The position numbers were made by a program, and so were the translations under genes. Of a stretch of DNA of 10,561 bases, positions 1 to 7,615 are shown in pieces. Location: positions 1 to 10,561 of the forward strand of contig CANPDS010000054.1 in the NCBI GenBank assembly GCA_947573015.1, read 5' to 3'. The number at the start of each line of letters is the position of its first letter. The first letter of the stretch is position 1. The notes under the pieces were generated by a model, which worked only from the letters and a program-made list of their open reading frames with translations, was not told the origin of the DNA and did no database searches. The DNA is from an uncultured Muribaculum sp. Lineage in GTDB: Bacteria; Bacteroidota; Bacteroidia; Bacteroidales; Muribaculaceae.

Positions 1-3000
1 CCGGCCAACAATCAGAAAGAACCGCGTCCCGACCATGTGAAGGGTGTGTGCTGGTGGTGGCGCAATGTCACTGTTCCTGCCGATCAGGCCGGAAAGAAAT
101 TTGTGATCGACTTCGAAGGCGTGAGAATGCGTGCCGAGGTGTATCTCGACGGAGAGCTTGTGGCCTATGACATAGTGTCGGAGACACCCTTTGCCGCCGA
201 CATCACCGATGCTGTAAAGCCGGGCACGACACAGACTCTGGCTGTGCGTATAACCAATCCAGGCGGCAATACCTCATGGGGCGATTTCACCTTAGACCGA
301 TGGGGCAATACTGACCAGATGATACCACCAAGCCACGGTTTCGGCGGTATCACTGGACGTGTCAACATAGAGTGTATCGACTCCAAGGCTGAGATAGCCG
401 ACATATGGGTGAAGAATAAGCCCTCGGCAGGGTTCAACATTGTCGACGCCGAGATCACACTTGGCGATTACTCCGGCGTTGCTGCCGTGCGTGCCACCAT
501 CTCTGACTATAAGGATCCTTCGGCAGTGCATTTCACCCGGAATGCCGCTGTGTCGGATATCAAGGATGGCAAACTCTATCTCAATGACCTTACCTTCGAT
601 GGTGCCAAACTATGGGATGTGGAGAATCCTAATCTCTATCAACTCAACGTGGCACTTCTCGACGCCGGCGGCAAAGTGCTCGACACCAAGAGCCAGCATT
701 TCGGCTTCCGCTGGTTTGAGGCCATGGGATTCGGCACCGATGCCAACTTCTACCTCAATGGCAAGCGTATCGTTCTGCGTTCGGCAATCTCGTGGGGCTA
801 TTGGAGCAAGGGTGGCATATACTCCACCAAGGAGCAGACTATCGATCAGGTCAACGCTGCCAAGAGCCTCGGCCTTAACTGTCTGAATTTCCATCGCAAC
901 ATAGGCGGTCCGCTCATGCTTGAGACTGCCGACGAGATGGGTCTGCTATACTTCGAGGAACCGGGAGCATATCATAGTGGTGTTGACGATTTCAACCGTG
1001 CCATTCTCTTTGAGAAAGTATCGCGCATGATGGCCCGCGACCGCAACCATCCGTCGCTCGTCATCTACAATCTTATCAATGAATTTTTCGGTGACTTGCT
1101 GCACAATCAGCCGCTTATCGAAAAGCGTCTGAACGACATGCGCGAGTTCCACAAGATCGACAATACACGTTACCTCACACTTTGTTCGGGCAACACTCCA
1201 GGCGTAGGCAATCAGACCGGAGAGGAGCTCCACAAGTCTCATATGCGTCCATACGACGAGACTCTATATCAGGTTGGATGGCAGGATGTGCATCAAGCCG
1301 GAGCTCCTGAGACATGGAAGGAGGGTATGTACCGTGGTCCCGATAACCTGCAGGGAGTTAATGACTATAATCCCAAGGATGACTTCATCGACAAAGAAAT
1401 ATGGGTGCGCGGCGAGGAAGGTGCGCTGAGCACACCTCCTCGTCTGGAGAAGATTCATAAAGCCATCCAGGAGAGGGGGGTGCTCGGATGGGACGGTCTC
1501 TTCTGGGAGAACGAATATGAGAGATACCAACGCCTGTTCAGAGAGCAGGATCTTTACAAATATTTCGGCTCTATCGACTCGCTCACCCAATTGATGGGTG
1601 ATGTTAGCATGGATCATCAGGCACGCCGCATCACTAACTTCCGTATGCGCAATGCCGGCGATATGTACTCTATCAACGGCTGGGAGAGCGAACCGTATGA
1701 CAATCATTCCGGAGTAGTTGATATCTACCGCAACACCAAGGGCAATCCCGATATACTTAAAGAGGCGAACGCCCCTCTGCTTGTTGCTGTCAAGACCCGC
1801 AACCAGATAGTGAAATCGCCAGCTGAGGCTACCGTTGATTTCTATATCATCAACGAGCAGGTGCTTCCGGCCGGAAACTATACCCTCAAGGCTCGGCTTG
1901 TGGATCCTGCCGGAGCCACAGTGCAGACAATGGATGATAAGACCGTGACCATCTCTGGTGGTGACACATATGGCGAGCTCATCGCCCGTGATGTGATATT
2001 CAACATTCCTACCGGAGGAGAAGGTGTCTATCAGGTTGTTGCCGAGGTGACCGGCGGTAAGGAAACCGCAAAGGGCCATGATGAGATTCTCGCTGTGAAC
2101 TATTCGGCCGACGACTTCAAGGGCGAGGGCGCATATTACGGCGACGGATCCGCCATAACTTCGTTCTACAAGCAGCTCACCGGAAATACTCTCATGCCAT
2201 TCTCGGAGGATATGGGCAAGCTTGACTGGATCGTAATCAACCGCTCGCAATTTGCCGAGGCATCGGTGATCACTCCGGCCGATTTCTCCGGATTGAAGCG
2301 CACATGGTACTCTGACGCCGACTTTACTTCAGCCGTAAAGACCGAGGACGTGGATCTTATCGACTTCTACTGCAACAATGGCGCCCAGCCTACCTCCGGC
2401 GTGCTTGCCAATGCTCCTTACTCCATCCGCTATGAGGGTAAGATCACTATTCCTGTTACAGGAAAGTATGAATTTGCAATCAACACATTGCGTGGTCCGG
2501 AGATATATCTTCGCGATGAGGCCGGCAAGGAGCTGTGGCATGAGCAGCGGCTTGGCAACAGTAGCGAGACTGTCATCACGAAGGAGCTAAATCTCGAGCA
2601 GGGCCAGGTGGTGTCGGTAGAGCTGAAATATAAGCACAACGACGGCACAAAAGATGGCAAGGTGCAGTTGGCATGGTCGCGTCCCGACGCCGGTGCCATA
2701 AATGCTGACGCGATACTTGACCGTGCGAAAAACGACGGTACTACAATAATAATAGTAGGTAGCGCCGAGAAGTGGCTCGGAAAGATCTCCGAGGTGACCG
2801 GTGCCCGCTACGATGGCAACTATACCGTCGGCAAAGACTGGGTAGGCGGCATACATTTCAATATCGACCATCCGCTGATGAAGGGTCTCCCCGTCAATAC
2901 CGGTTTCGGATGGCAGTATCAGGCTGTTGTCGATGATGGCAACAACCGTCAGGGCTTCTATGTGCAGGGTGCCAACCTTGTCGTGGGTTCCACACGAACC

Positions 3001-3900
3001 TATTCGTTCCATCTTGGCACGACTGTTGGAGAGTTGCCATATGGCAACGGTCATATCCTGTTCTCCGACCTTAAGATCGTTGACAATCTGCTCTCTACCG
3101 AAGGACCTGCCGAAGTGGCCAAAAAGCTATTCATCAATTATACCAACTACAGCCCGGCCGACTATTTCGAAGGATGGACCCCGGAAGACCATCAGCGCCC
3201 TTTTCGCGATAATATGATTCCAGGCACGATCGAAGCAGAGGATTTTGACCTCGGCGGTGAGGGTATCGCATACCACTACAAGGGCGGCGAGTCGCAGCGT
3301 CAGGAGGCTATCAACAAGGGCAACACCGATGGCAAGGGCCGCGACTATGTGTACCGTCTGGAATGGGTGCGCATCAACCAGCAGTATGGTGCCATACAGA
3401 ATCTTGACAGCAACGACTGGTTTGAGTATACGGTCGATGTGCAGGAGGATGGCGACTATCAGCTTGAGACTTACCTCTCCACAGGCGGCACCGGCAGTTT
3501 CCGGATCTATTTCGACGATGAGCAGGTGCTCGACAAGCAGGAGTTTGCCTCACCGGTCTCCGAGAATCAGTGGAACACATATTTCCCTGTAATCTCCAAG
3601 CCTATTCCGCTCAAGGCCGGCAGGCATGTGTTCCGTCTTGGCAATATCAGCGGCATGAATCCCGAAAAGTTCATCTTCACCCGTATCGGTGACATGGGCA
3701 CTACGGAGGTATTCGCCGACAATGTGGCTCCAGGCAAGGTCGAGGCTGAGAATTTCATATACAAAGATGGTGCGTACCACTACGGAAGCACCGTCACCAA
3801 CACTTCCGGTTATCGTCCGCATGTGACCGATATCAATATCGCCAAGAATGGCGATGTGTACTTCATCGGCAATACTACTCCCGGCGACTGGTGCCGGTAA
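1..3900 (+). CDS. Glycoside hydrolase family 2 protein with PA14 and CBM6-like modules (5' partial, 3' frameshifted)
   Basis: The frame is open from base 1, so the true start and signal peptide lie upstream; the GTG at 37 is internal. Counting residues from base 1, the order is: rest of an N-terminal sugar-binding jelly roll (about 1-125), Ig-like sandwich (about 128-235), TIM barrel (about 240-560), a second Ig-like region (about 590-700), a Rossmann/GATase-like region split by a PA14 domain (about 703-1045, PA14 about 765-905), a CBM6-like module (about 1070-1230), and the first part of another (about 1240-1299). The probable acid/base is the Glu at 1081-1083 in the motif YNLINEF, the GH2 Asn-Glu signature. 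The probable nucleophile is one of the two Glu at 1414-1419 in WVRGEEGAL. GH2 enzymes hydrolyse beta-galactosides, beta-mannosides, beta-glucuronides and related bonds; specificity cannot be read here. The stop at 3898 falls inside a CBM6-like module right after the residues GDWCR, and homology continues in the next frame, so this gene and the following entry were one. Confidence 0.88.
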   Translation, partial: PANNQKEPRPDHVKGVCWWWRNVTVPADQAGKKFVIDFEGVRMRAEVYLDGELVAYDIVSETPFAADITDAVKPGTTQTLAVRITNPGGNTSWGDFTLDRWGNTDQMIPPSHGFGGITGRVNIECIDSKAEIADIWVKNKPSAGFNIVDAEITLGDYSGVAAVRATISDYKDPSAVHFTRNAAVSDIKDGKLYLNDLTFDGAKLWDVENPNLYQLNVALLDAGGKVLDTKSQHFGFRWFEAMGFGTDANFYLNGKRIVLRSAISWGYWSKGGIYSTKEQTIDQVNAAKSLGLNCLNFHRNIGGPLMLETADEMGLLYFEEPGAYHSGVDDFNRAILFEKVSRMMARDRNHPSLVIYNLINEFFGDLLHNQPLIEKRLNDMREFHKIDNTRYLTLCSGNTPGVGNQTGEELHKSHMRPYDETLYQVGWQDVHQAGAPETWKEGMYRGPDNLQGVNDYNPKDDFIDKEIWVRGEEGALSTPPRLEKIHKAIQERGVLGWDGLFWENEYERYQRLFREQDLYKYFGSIDSLTQLMGDVSMDHQARRITNFRMRNAGDMYSINGWESEPYDNHSGVVDIYRNTKGNPDILKEANAPLLVAVKTRNQIVKSPAEATVDFYIINEQVLPAGNYTLKARLVDPAGATVQTMDDKTVTISGGDTYGELIARDVIFNIPTGGEGVYQVVAEVTGGKETAKGHDEILAVNYSADDFKGEGAYYGDGSAITSFYKQLTGNTLMPFSEDMGKLDWIVINRSQFAEASVITPADFSGLKRTWYSDADFTSAVKTEDVDLIDFYCNNGAQPTSGVLANAPYSIRYEGKITIPVTGKYEFAINTLRGPEIYLRDEAGKELWHEQRLGNSSETVITKELNLEQGQVVSVELKYKHNDGTKDGKVQLAWSRPDAGAINADAILDRAKNDGTTIIIVGSAEKWLGKISEVTGARYDGNYTVGKDWVGGIHFNIDHPLMKGLPVNTGFGWQYQAVVDDGNNRQGFYVQGANLVVGSTRTYSFHLGTTVGELPYGNGHILFSDLKIVDNLLSTEGPAEVAKKLFINYTNYSPADYFEGWTPEDHQRPFRDNMIPGTIEAEDFDLGGEGIAYHYKGGESQRQEAINKGNTDGKGRDYVYRLEWVRINQQYGAIQNLDSNDWFEYTVDVQEDGDYQLETYLSTGGTGSFRIYFDDEQVLDKQEFASPVSENQWNTYFPVISKPIPLKAGRHVFRLGNISGMNPEKFIFTRIGDMGTTEVFADNVAPGKVEAENFIYKDGAYHYGSTVTNTSGYRPHVTDINIAKNGDVYFIGNTTPGDWCR

Positions 3901-4828
3901 ATTCGATGTGCTTGCTGCGATAGCCATCAATGATGAGTCGACCAAGATGATCGTGACTATCGACGATGTAGCATATGGCACAAAGGAAGATCCTCTGGTG
4001 ATATGTCGTGATGAGCTTGAAAATAAATTTGTGTCAGGCGGAGAGGATATCGACTGGTATCGTTTCGGATCCAAAAAAATGTTTGAGATAGAGCTGGCGC
4101 AGGGTGAGCATACCATGAAGGTAGAGCTTGTCTCAGCCGGATGCAATTTCGACGGTATTGTTTTTGAGTCGGAGCCGGAAGATTTCAACCTCACAGTCCC
4201 TGGAAAAATCGAGGGTGAGCATTATGACTCAGGTTATGGAAAATATCTGTGGAAAGATGGCAAGACAAACGGCAACTATAAGCAGTATCGTCTCGACAAA
4301 GGCGTGGCTATCAGCCGTTCCACTCATAACGGCGGCGATACAAGTTCGCCGGGGTATGAGAATGGCGATGAGATCATACACCTTGGCAACAGTCAGAGCG
4401 GTAACTATCTGACATATACTTTCGACTGTCAGATTGCCGGCAACTATACTTTCAGTACCTGTGTGTCGACAGTGGGAACGCATAAATATTACATCACTAT
4501 CGACGATGTAGACTATGGCTCAAAGGATAAACCATTTGAGGTGAATACCCAGGAGGATAATAAATGGCAGGTATACAAGGAGTTTGAGATGCCGGATGTA
4601 CAGATTCCTCTCACTGAAGGGAAACATAAGATGGTGTACCATCTAGTAACAGGCTCATGCAACATCGACTACTTCCGACTGTTTACCGATGATGTGACCG
4701 GTATCGAAGATATCGTTGTTGATGCTGAAGACGAGGGACTTTGGTATACAATCGACGGCATCGCGCATGACAAGCCTGTAAAGGGCACTGTCAATATCCA
4801 TAACGGCAAGCGCATCTTCGTGAAATAA
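3893..4828 (+). pseudogene. Frameshifted 3' part of the GH2 gene: two CBM6-like modules and C-terminal tail
   Basis: This is the continuation of the GH2 gene in another frame. It begins with the end of the interrupted CBM6-like module (AGKFDVLAAIAINDES onward, to about 4170). A complete third module follows (about 4189-4690), from the residues VPGKIEGEHYDSG to NIDYFRLFTDD. The last 40 or so residues contain YTIDG, a KG turn and a terminal NGKRIFVK. This resembles the short C-terminal tails of many secreted Bacteroidales proteins and looks like a divergent type IX-style sorting tail, which is inference. An ATG at 3848 and one at 3947 lie in this frame, but neither gives a signal peptide, and the residues coded from 3848 to 3892 match nothing in the module family. 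Independent expression is therefore unlikely unless translation is recoded. The second and third modules share TIDDV-DYG/AYG-type segments, which suggests an internal duplication. Confidence 0.75.
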
Positions 4829-4904
4829 TGACGTTTAAAACAAGTCAAAATGACTTCATGCATTAAACCACAATAAGCAGCTTACGATAGATCCTATATT
4901 CTGA

Positions 4905-4940
4905 GACAGGCCGGTGCCATATCGATGGCATCGGCCTGTC
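4905..4940 (+). terminator. Strong hairpin after the GH2 gene, likely terminator
   Basis: GACAGGCCGGTGCCA (4905-4919) pairs with TGGCATCGGCCTGTC (4926-4940): 15 pairs including one G-T wobble, with a 6-base loop. It lies 77 bases after the stop at 4828. The following sequence is only moderately T-rich, so this is not a classical rho-independent terminator, but it probably ends or stabilises the GH2 transcript. A smaller perfect hairpin (AAGTCA/TGACTT, 4842-4856) lies nearer the stop. Confidence 0.55.
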
Positions 4941-5038
4941 GTATCTCTATGGGGCGTGGAATTGACAAATCATGGCAATTAATCGTAAATTAACCGCCGA
5001 TTAAGCGAAATGACCGCATGGTGTTAAGTTGCAAATCA

Positions 5039-5046
5039 TAAATTTG
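5039..5046 (+). promoter_or_regulatory. Bacteroidota -7 promoter element for the GH43 gene
   Basis: TAAATTTG matches the Bacteroides -7 consensus TAnnTTTG exactly and lies 33 bases before the GH43 start codon, which would give a leader of about 25-30 bases. No convincing TTTG element is visible at the expected -33 spacing, so activity may depend on an activator, as is common for polysaccharide-induced genes. The region from 4941 to 5079 is otherwise AT-rich with no gene. Confidence 0.45.
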
Positions 5047-5079
5047 TATCCGACATTATCAAGATAATACCACGATATC

Positions 5080-7209
5080 ATGATTCCGACTATTTACAGA
5101 AATCTGATTTTAGGAGCATTTGCTGTCAGTGCGGCAAATGCTGGTAACGCACAGAGTGCGGCATATGAGGGGAAGCCTTATCCGGCTTCCCATGTGATCA
5201 CCCGCTCAGGAGCGGTAATTGAGGCCGAGGACTTTGACGAGGGAGGTCTTGGCAAGTCGTATAATTTTAAGATCGCAGCTTCAAGAAAGGAGAAAGGCGA
5301 GGCTAACGGTTATCGCAAGGATACCTCAGACGCAGATGCAAGGTTTACGCCAGTCAACGGCATAGACGGCGGCCGCATCATCGGCAATATCGACGGCTCC
5401 GACTGGGCATGCTATACATTCGAAGTGAAGGATGCCGGGCTCTACACGATAGCCGTCACCGGCAGTTGCGACGGCAACTCGAAGTACACACTCACGATCG
5501 ACGGTAAGCCTATCGCCCGCGACAAAGCTATTCCCAACAAGGGGTGGGGTTCGTATAATGCGACAGAGTATACCGACGTGCCACTTACGGCAGGGAAGCA
5601 TGTGTTGCGCTGGGCGCCTGTCGGCGGACAGAATGTAGACAAATTTACATTCACCTATACCGCACCTTACAAGGATATACCGGTTGAGGGATTGTGGAGC
5701 GACACAAAGTATACTTATCCTCTTACCGACAAGTACGAGACTATGCCGTTGTTTGTGAAGTTTCCGTCACCGACGTTCGGTCAGGCCTTCGAGGGCAATC
5801 TTTACACGGCTGATCCGTCGGCGCATGTGTGGGAATCTGATCCCAACACGCTCTACGTGTATGCCTCACACGATATGGAGCCTAATCGCGGATGCGACCG
5901 CATGGACCGCTATCATATATTCTCCACGCAGGATATGGTGAACTGGACCGATCATGGCGAATTTCTCAACGCCGATCAGGTGAATGCCGATGTCAGCAGG
6001 GCTGTTGGATTTGAGGTGGTGGGCGATGGCTTCATGTGGGCCCCCGATGCCGCCTACAACAAGCGCGACGGAAAGTATTACTTCATATTCCCGCATCAGC
6101 AGTATACCATCGTGCGCGACCGCCACGACTATCCGCACGACAATGCAGAGTATTGGTTGCATGTGCTTTACACATCCGATACTCCTGTGGGTCCCTGGAC
6201 CTACAAGGGTTTTGTCACCGGCAAGGATGGTCAGCTTCTGCCGAAGACTATCGACCCCTGTCTGTTTGTTGATGACGATGGTGAGGCATATATCTATATC
6301 TCAGGCGACCGTAAGGGTTGTTGGGCCGGGCGCCTTGATCCGGACGACTGGGCCAAGCTTGTCGATGAAAACGTTGTGCCTCAGGTAGATCCGGAGGGAA
6401 CGCTTCTGCCTACTTTTCATGAGGCTCCGTTTGTAATCAAGAAAGATGGTGTGTATTTCCTCACTTATTCCGATGGCAATCCGATGAATCTGGGTGGCAA
6501 CAAACTGCTTTATGCCACCTCCGACTCTCCTCTTGGCCCATGGACTCCGCAGGGCCCATATATGAATCCTCATGGCGAGGACACCACCCATGGTTCGATC
6601 GTGTGGTTCAAAGGCAAGCCCTACCAATTCTACCATACAGCCAATTACAGCGGCAACGGTGCGGTACGCTCGGTATGCTTCACTGATGTGAATGTGCATG
6701 ACGGCAAGATCGACATGATCCGTTTCTACGGGAAGCCTGGCAAGAAGGGTATATTCACAGTTGGTGGAAAGAAACCCGTGGTAATTCCTGCCGAGGCGGT
6801 CAATGTCAACGACAATGGCAAGGTAGTGTCGCATGTGGGCTATTTCAAGCGTCCGGCCAATGAGGAGTTTGTGGCATTTGCCGACCAGACCCGTCCGCTT
6901 GAGCTGTTGCCGAAAGGCGGTATAGCCAATATGGGAGTGAAAGAGTGGACACGCTATACCATCGACGTGAAGGAGGATGGCATGTACGATATCACTCTCA
7001 AGGTTCTGCGCAAGGAGAACGGCACACGTTTCTCACTTGGTCTCGACGGCATATGGTTCGCTCACGAAGTGTCGCTCGACACTCCGCTCAACGAGTGGGC
7101 CGACCAGACAGTGAAGGCTGAGCTTAAGAAGGGTGTATACTGCCTTGAATTCCGCAGCATGAAGGGGCTGATGGACCTTAAGAGCATCACCATAGCAAAA
7201 ATCAAATAA
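5080..7209 (+). CDS. Secreted glycoside hydrolase family 43 enzyme with flanking CBM6-like domains
   Basis: The protein has 709 residues. The ATG at 5080 gives a signal peptide: a short basic start, a hydrophobic stretch (LILGAFAVSAANAG) and an Ala-x-Ala-type cleavage site near residue 24. A CBM6-like jelly roll follows (about 38-195, opening with VIEAEDFDEGG and containing GSDWACYTFEV). The five-bladed GH43 beta-propeller spans about 225-575. The expected catalytic set is present: base Asp245 in TADPSAHVW, transition-state Asp392 in TIDPCLFVDDDG, and acid Glu448 in FHEAPF. The last 120 residues (EWTRYTIDVKEDGMYD and onward) look like a second CBM6-type jelly roll. GH43 enzymes are mostly alpha-L-arabinofuranosidases, beta-xylosidases, arabinanases or beta-1,3-galactosidases; which applies here cannot be told. 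The N-terminal module closely resembles the first CBM6-like module of the GH2 protein upstream, which suggests a shared substrate. It has its own probable promoter. Confidence 0.9.
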   Translation: MIPTIYRNLILGAFAVSAANAGNAQSAAYEGKPYPASHVITRSGAVIEAEDFDEGGLGKSYNFKIAASRKEKGEANGYRKDTSDADARFTPVNGIDGGRIIGNIDGSDWACYTFEVKDAGLYTIAVTGSCDGNSKYTLTIDGKPIARDKAIPNKGWGSYNATEYTDVPLTAGKHVLRWAPVGGQNVDKFTFTYTAPYKDIPVEGLWSDTKYTYPLTDKYETMPLFVKFPSPTFGQAFEGNLYTADPSAHVWESDPNTLYVYASHDMEPNRGCDRMDRYHIFSTQDMVNWTDHGEFLNADQVNADVSRAVGFEVVGDGFMWAPDAAYNKRDGKYYFIFPHQQYTIVRDRHDYPHDNAEYWLHVLYTSDTPVGPWTYKGFVTGKDGQLLPKTIDPCLFVDDDGEAYIYISGDRKGCWAGRLDPDDWAKLVDENVVPQVDPEGTLLPTFHEAPFVIKKDGVYFLTYSDGNPMNLGGNKLLYATSDSPLGPWTPQGPYMNPHGEDTTHGSIVWFKGKPYQFYHTANYSGNGAVRSVCFTDVNVHDGKIDMIRFYGKPGKKGIFTVGGKKPVVIPAEAVNVNDNGKVVSHVGYFKRPANEEFVAFADQTRPLELLPKGGIANMGVKEWTRYTIDVKEDGMYDITLKVLRKENGTRFSLGLDGIWFAHEVSLDTPLNEWADQTVKAELKKGVYCLEFRSMKGLMDLKSITIAKIK

Positions 7210-7220
7210 TCTTTTCGATA

Positions 7221-7247
7221 CACATGATGCCTGATTGACATCATGTG
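7221..7247 (+). terminator. Hairpin just after the GH43 gene
   Basis: A perfect 9-base inverted repeat, CACATGATG (7221-7229) and CATCATGTG (7239-7247), with a 9-base loop, starts 11 bases after the GH43 stop. No T-run follows directly. It probably acts together with the stronger hairpin immediately downstream. Confidence 0.4.
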
Positions 7248-7252
7248 GTGAC

Positions 7253-7290
7253 CGGGAGGGCGCTCTGAATGTGGTGCCCTCCCGATCTTT
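7253..7290 (+). terminator. GC-rich terminator hairpin of the GH43 gene
   Basis: CGGGAGGGCGC (7253-7263) pairs with GTGCCCTCCCG (7274-7284): 11 pairs including one G-T wobble, with a 10-base loop. It is followed by ATCTTTG, a short T-rich tail. This is the most likely end of the GH43 transcript and separates it from the TonB receptor gene. Confidence 0.6.
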
Positions 7291-7360
7291 GTATGTGTTA
7301 TGCAATGGGGAAATTATATTGCAATAAAATGACAGTGCCAAAGATGGGTAAGTAAGTGTT

Positions 7361-7368
7361 CAAATTTA
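7361..7368 (-). promoter_or_regulatory. Outward-facing -7 element in the left inverted-repeat arm
   Basis: Read on the minus strand this is TAAATTTG, an exact match to TAnnTTTG. It points left, away from the TonB receptor gene, and overlaps the inner edge of the left arm. No good -33 element is seen; a T-run lies about 15-20 bases upstream. If the element inverts, this motif would point at the receptor gene. Confidence 0.35.
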
Positions 7369-7512
7369 ACCGATAGTAAGTGAAAAAATCTTTTATACAA
7401 TCTGCAGCGTCTTTTTTGCCGATTCTACTTTGTCCCTCAGTCTAATATGTCTATATTCTCCTTCGCTCCGCACCGAAATCGCCTAAAAAATAAGCTTGCA
7501 TATTGTATAAAT

Positions 7513-7520
7513 TAAAATTG
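7513..7520 (+). promoter_or_regulatory. Imperfect -7 element in the right inverted-repeat arm
   Basis: TAAAATTG is the counterpart of the motif in the left arm and points towards the TonB receptor gene. It departs from TAnnTTTG at one conserved position (A at 7517), which is the only difference between the two 21-bp arms. It could be a weakened promoter for the receptor in the present orientation. Confidence 0.3.
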
Positions 7521-7615
7521 AACACTTACTTATAATTTGGGATTTGATTATACTTTTCGGCAGGGTGGATGCGTTTATTATAGTAATGGGAAAAGGAATT
7601 TTACGGCATTATATA

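Larger units (their letters stand above)
7349..7532. repeat. 184-bp element bounded by 21-bp inverted repeats (candidate invertible promoter or MITE)
   Basis: The left arm (7349-7369) and the reverse complement of the right arm (7512-7532) agree at 20 of 21 positions; the outer 15 (TAAGTAAGTGTTCAA) are identical. A second inverted pair lies inside: 7392-7406 against 7497-7511, 14 of 15. Looser similarity continues towards the centre (a T-run followed by a GCGATT/CCGATT-like string). The interior has no ORF of note. The element sits directly in front of the TonB receptor gene. The size, arm length and position fit the invertible promoters known from Bacteroides. The long imperfect palindrome, with TA at each outer end, also fits a small non-autonomous transposable element inserted at TA. 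No recombinase or transposase gene is in the window. Confidence 0.7.

Noticed and set aside
1264..2250. A 328-codon open frame on the minus strand inside the GH2 gene.
   Set aside because: It lies fully antisense to well-supported GH2 domains, the protein resembles no family I recognise, and long antisense frames are common in GC-balanced coding DNA.
3888..3900. Programmed ribosomal frameshift as an explanation for the GH2 break.
   Set aside because: There is no slippery heptamer or obvious downstream pseudoknot, and about eight residues of the module are missing, which a simple slip cannot restore.
3550..4194. A 214-codon minus-strand frame spanning the GH2 frameshift, considered as a reason for the frame change.
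   Set aside because: The sense strand shows continuous CBM6-like homology on both sides of the break, so the antisense frame is incidental.
4962..4990. TTGACA with a weak GTAAAT some 17 bases later, as a sigma-70-type promoter.
   Set aside because: Bacteroidota use a different primary-sigma consensus, and a TAnnTTTG element lies closer to the gene.
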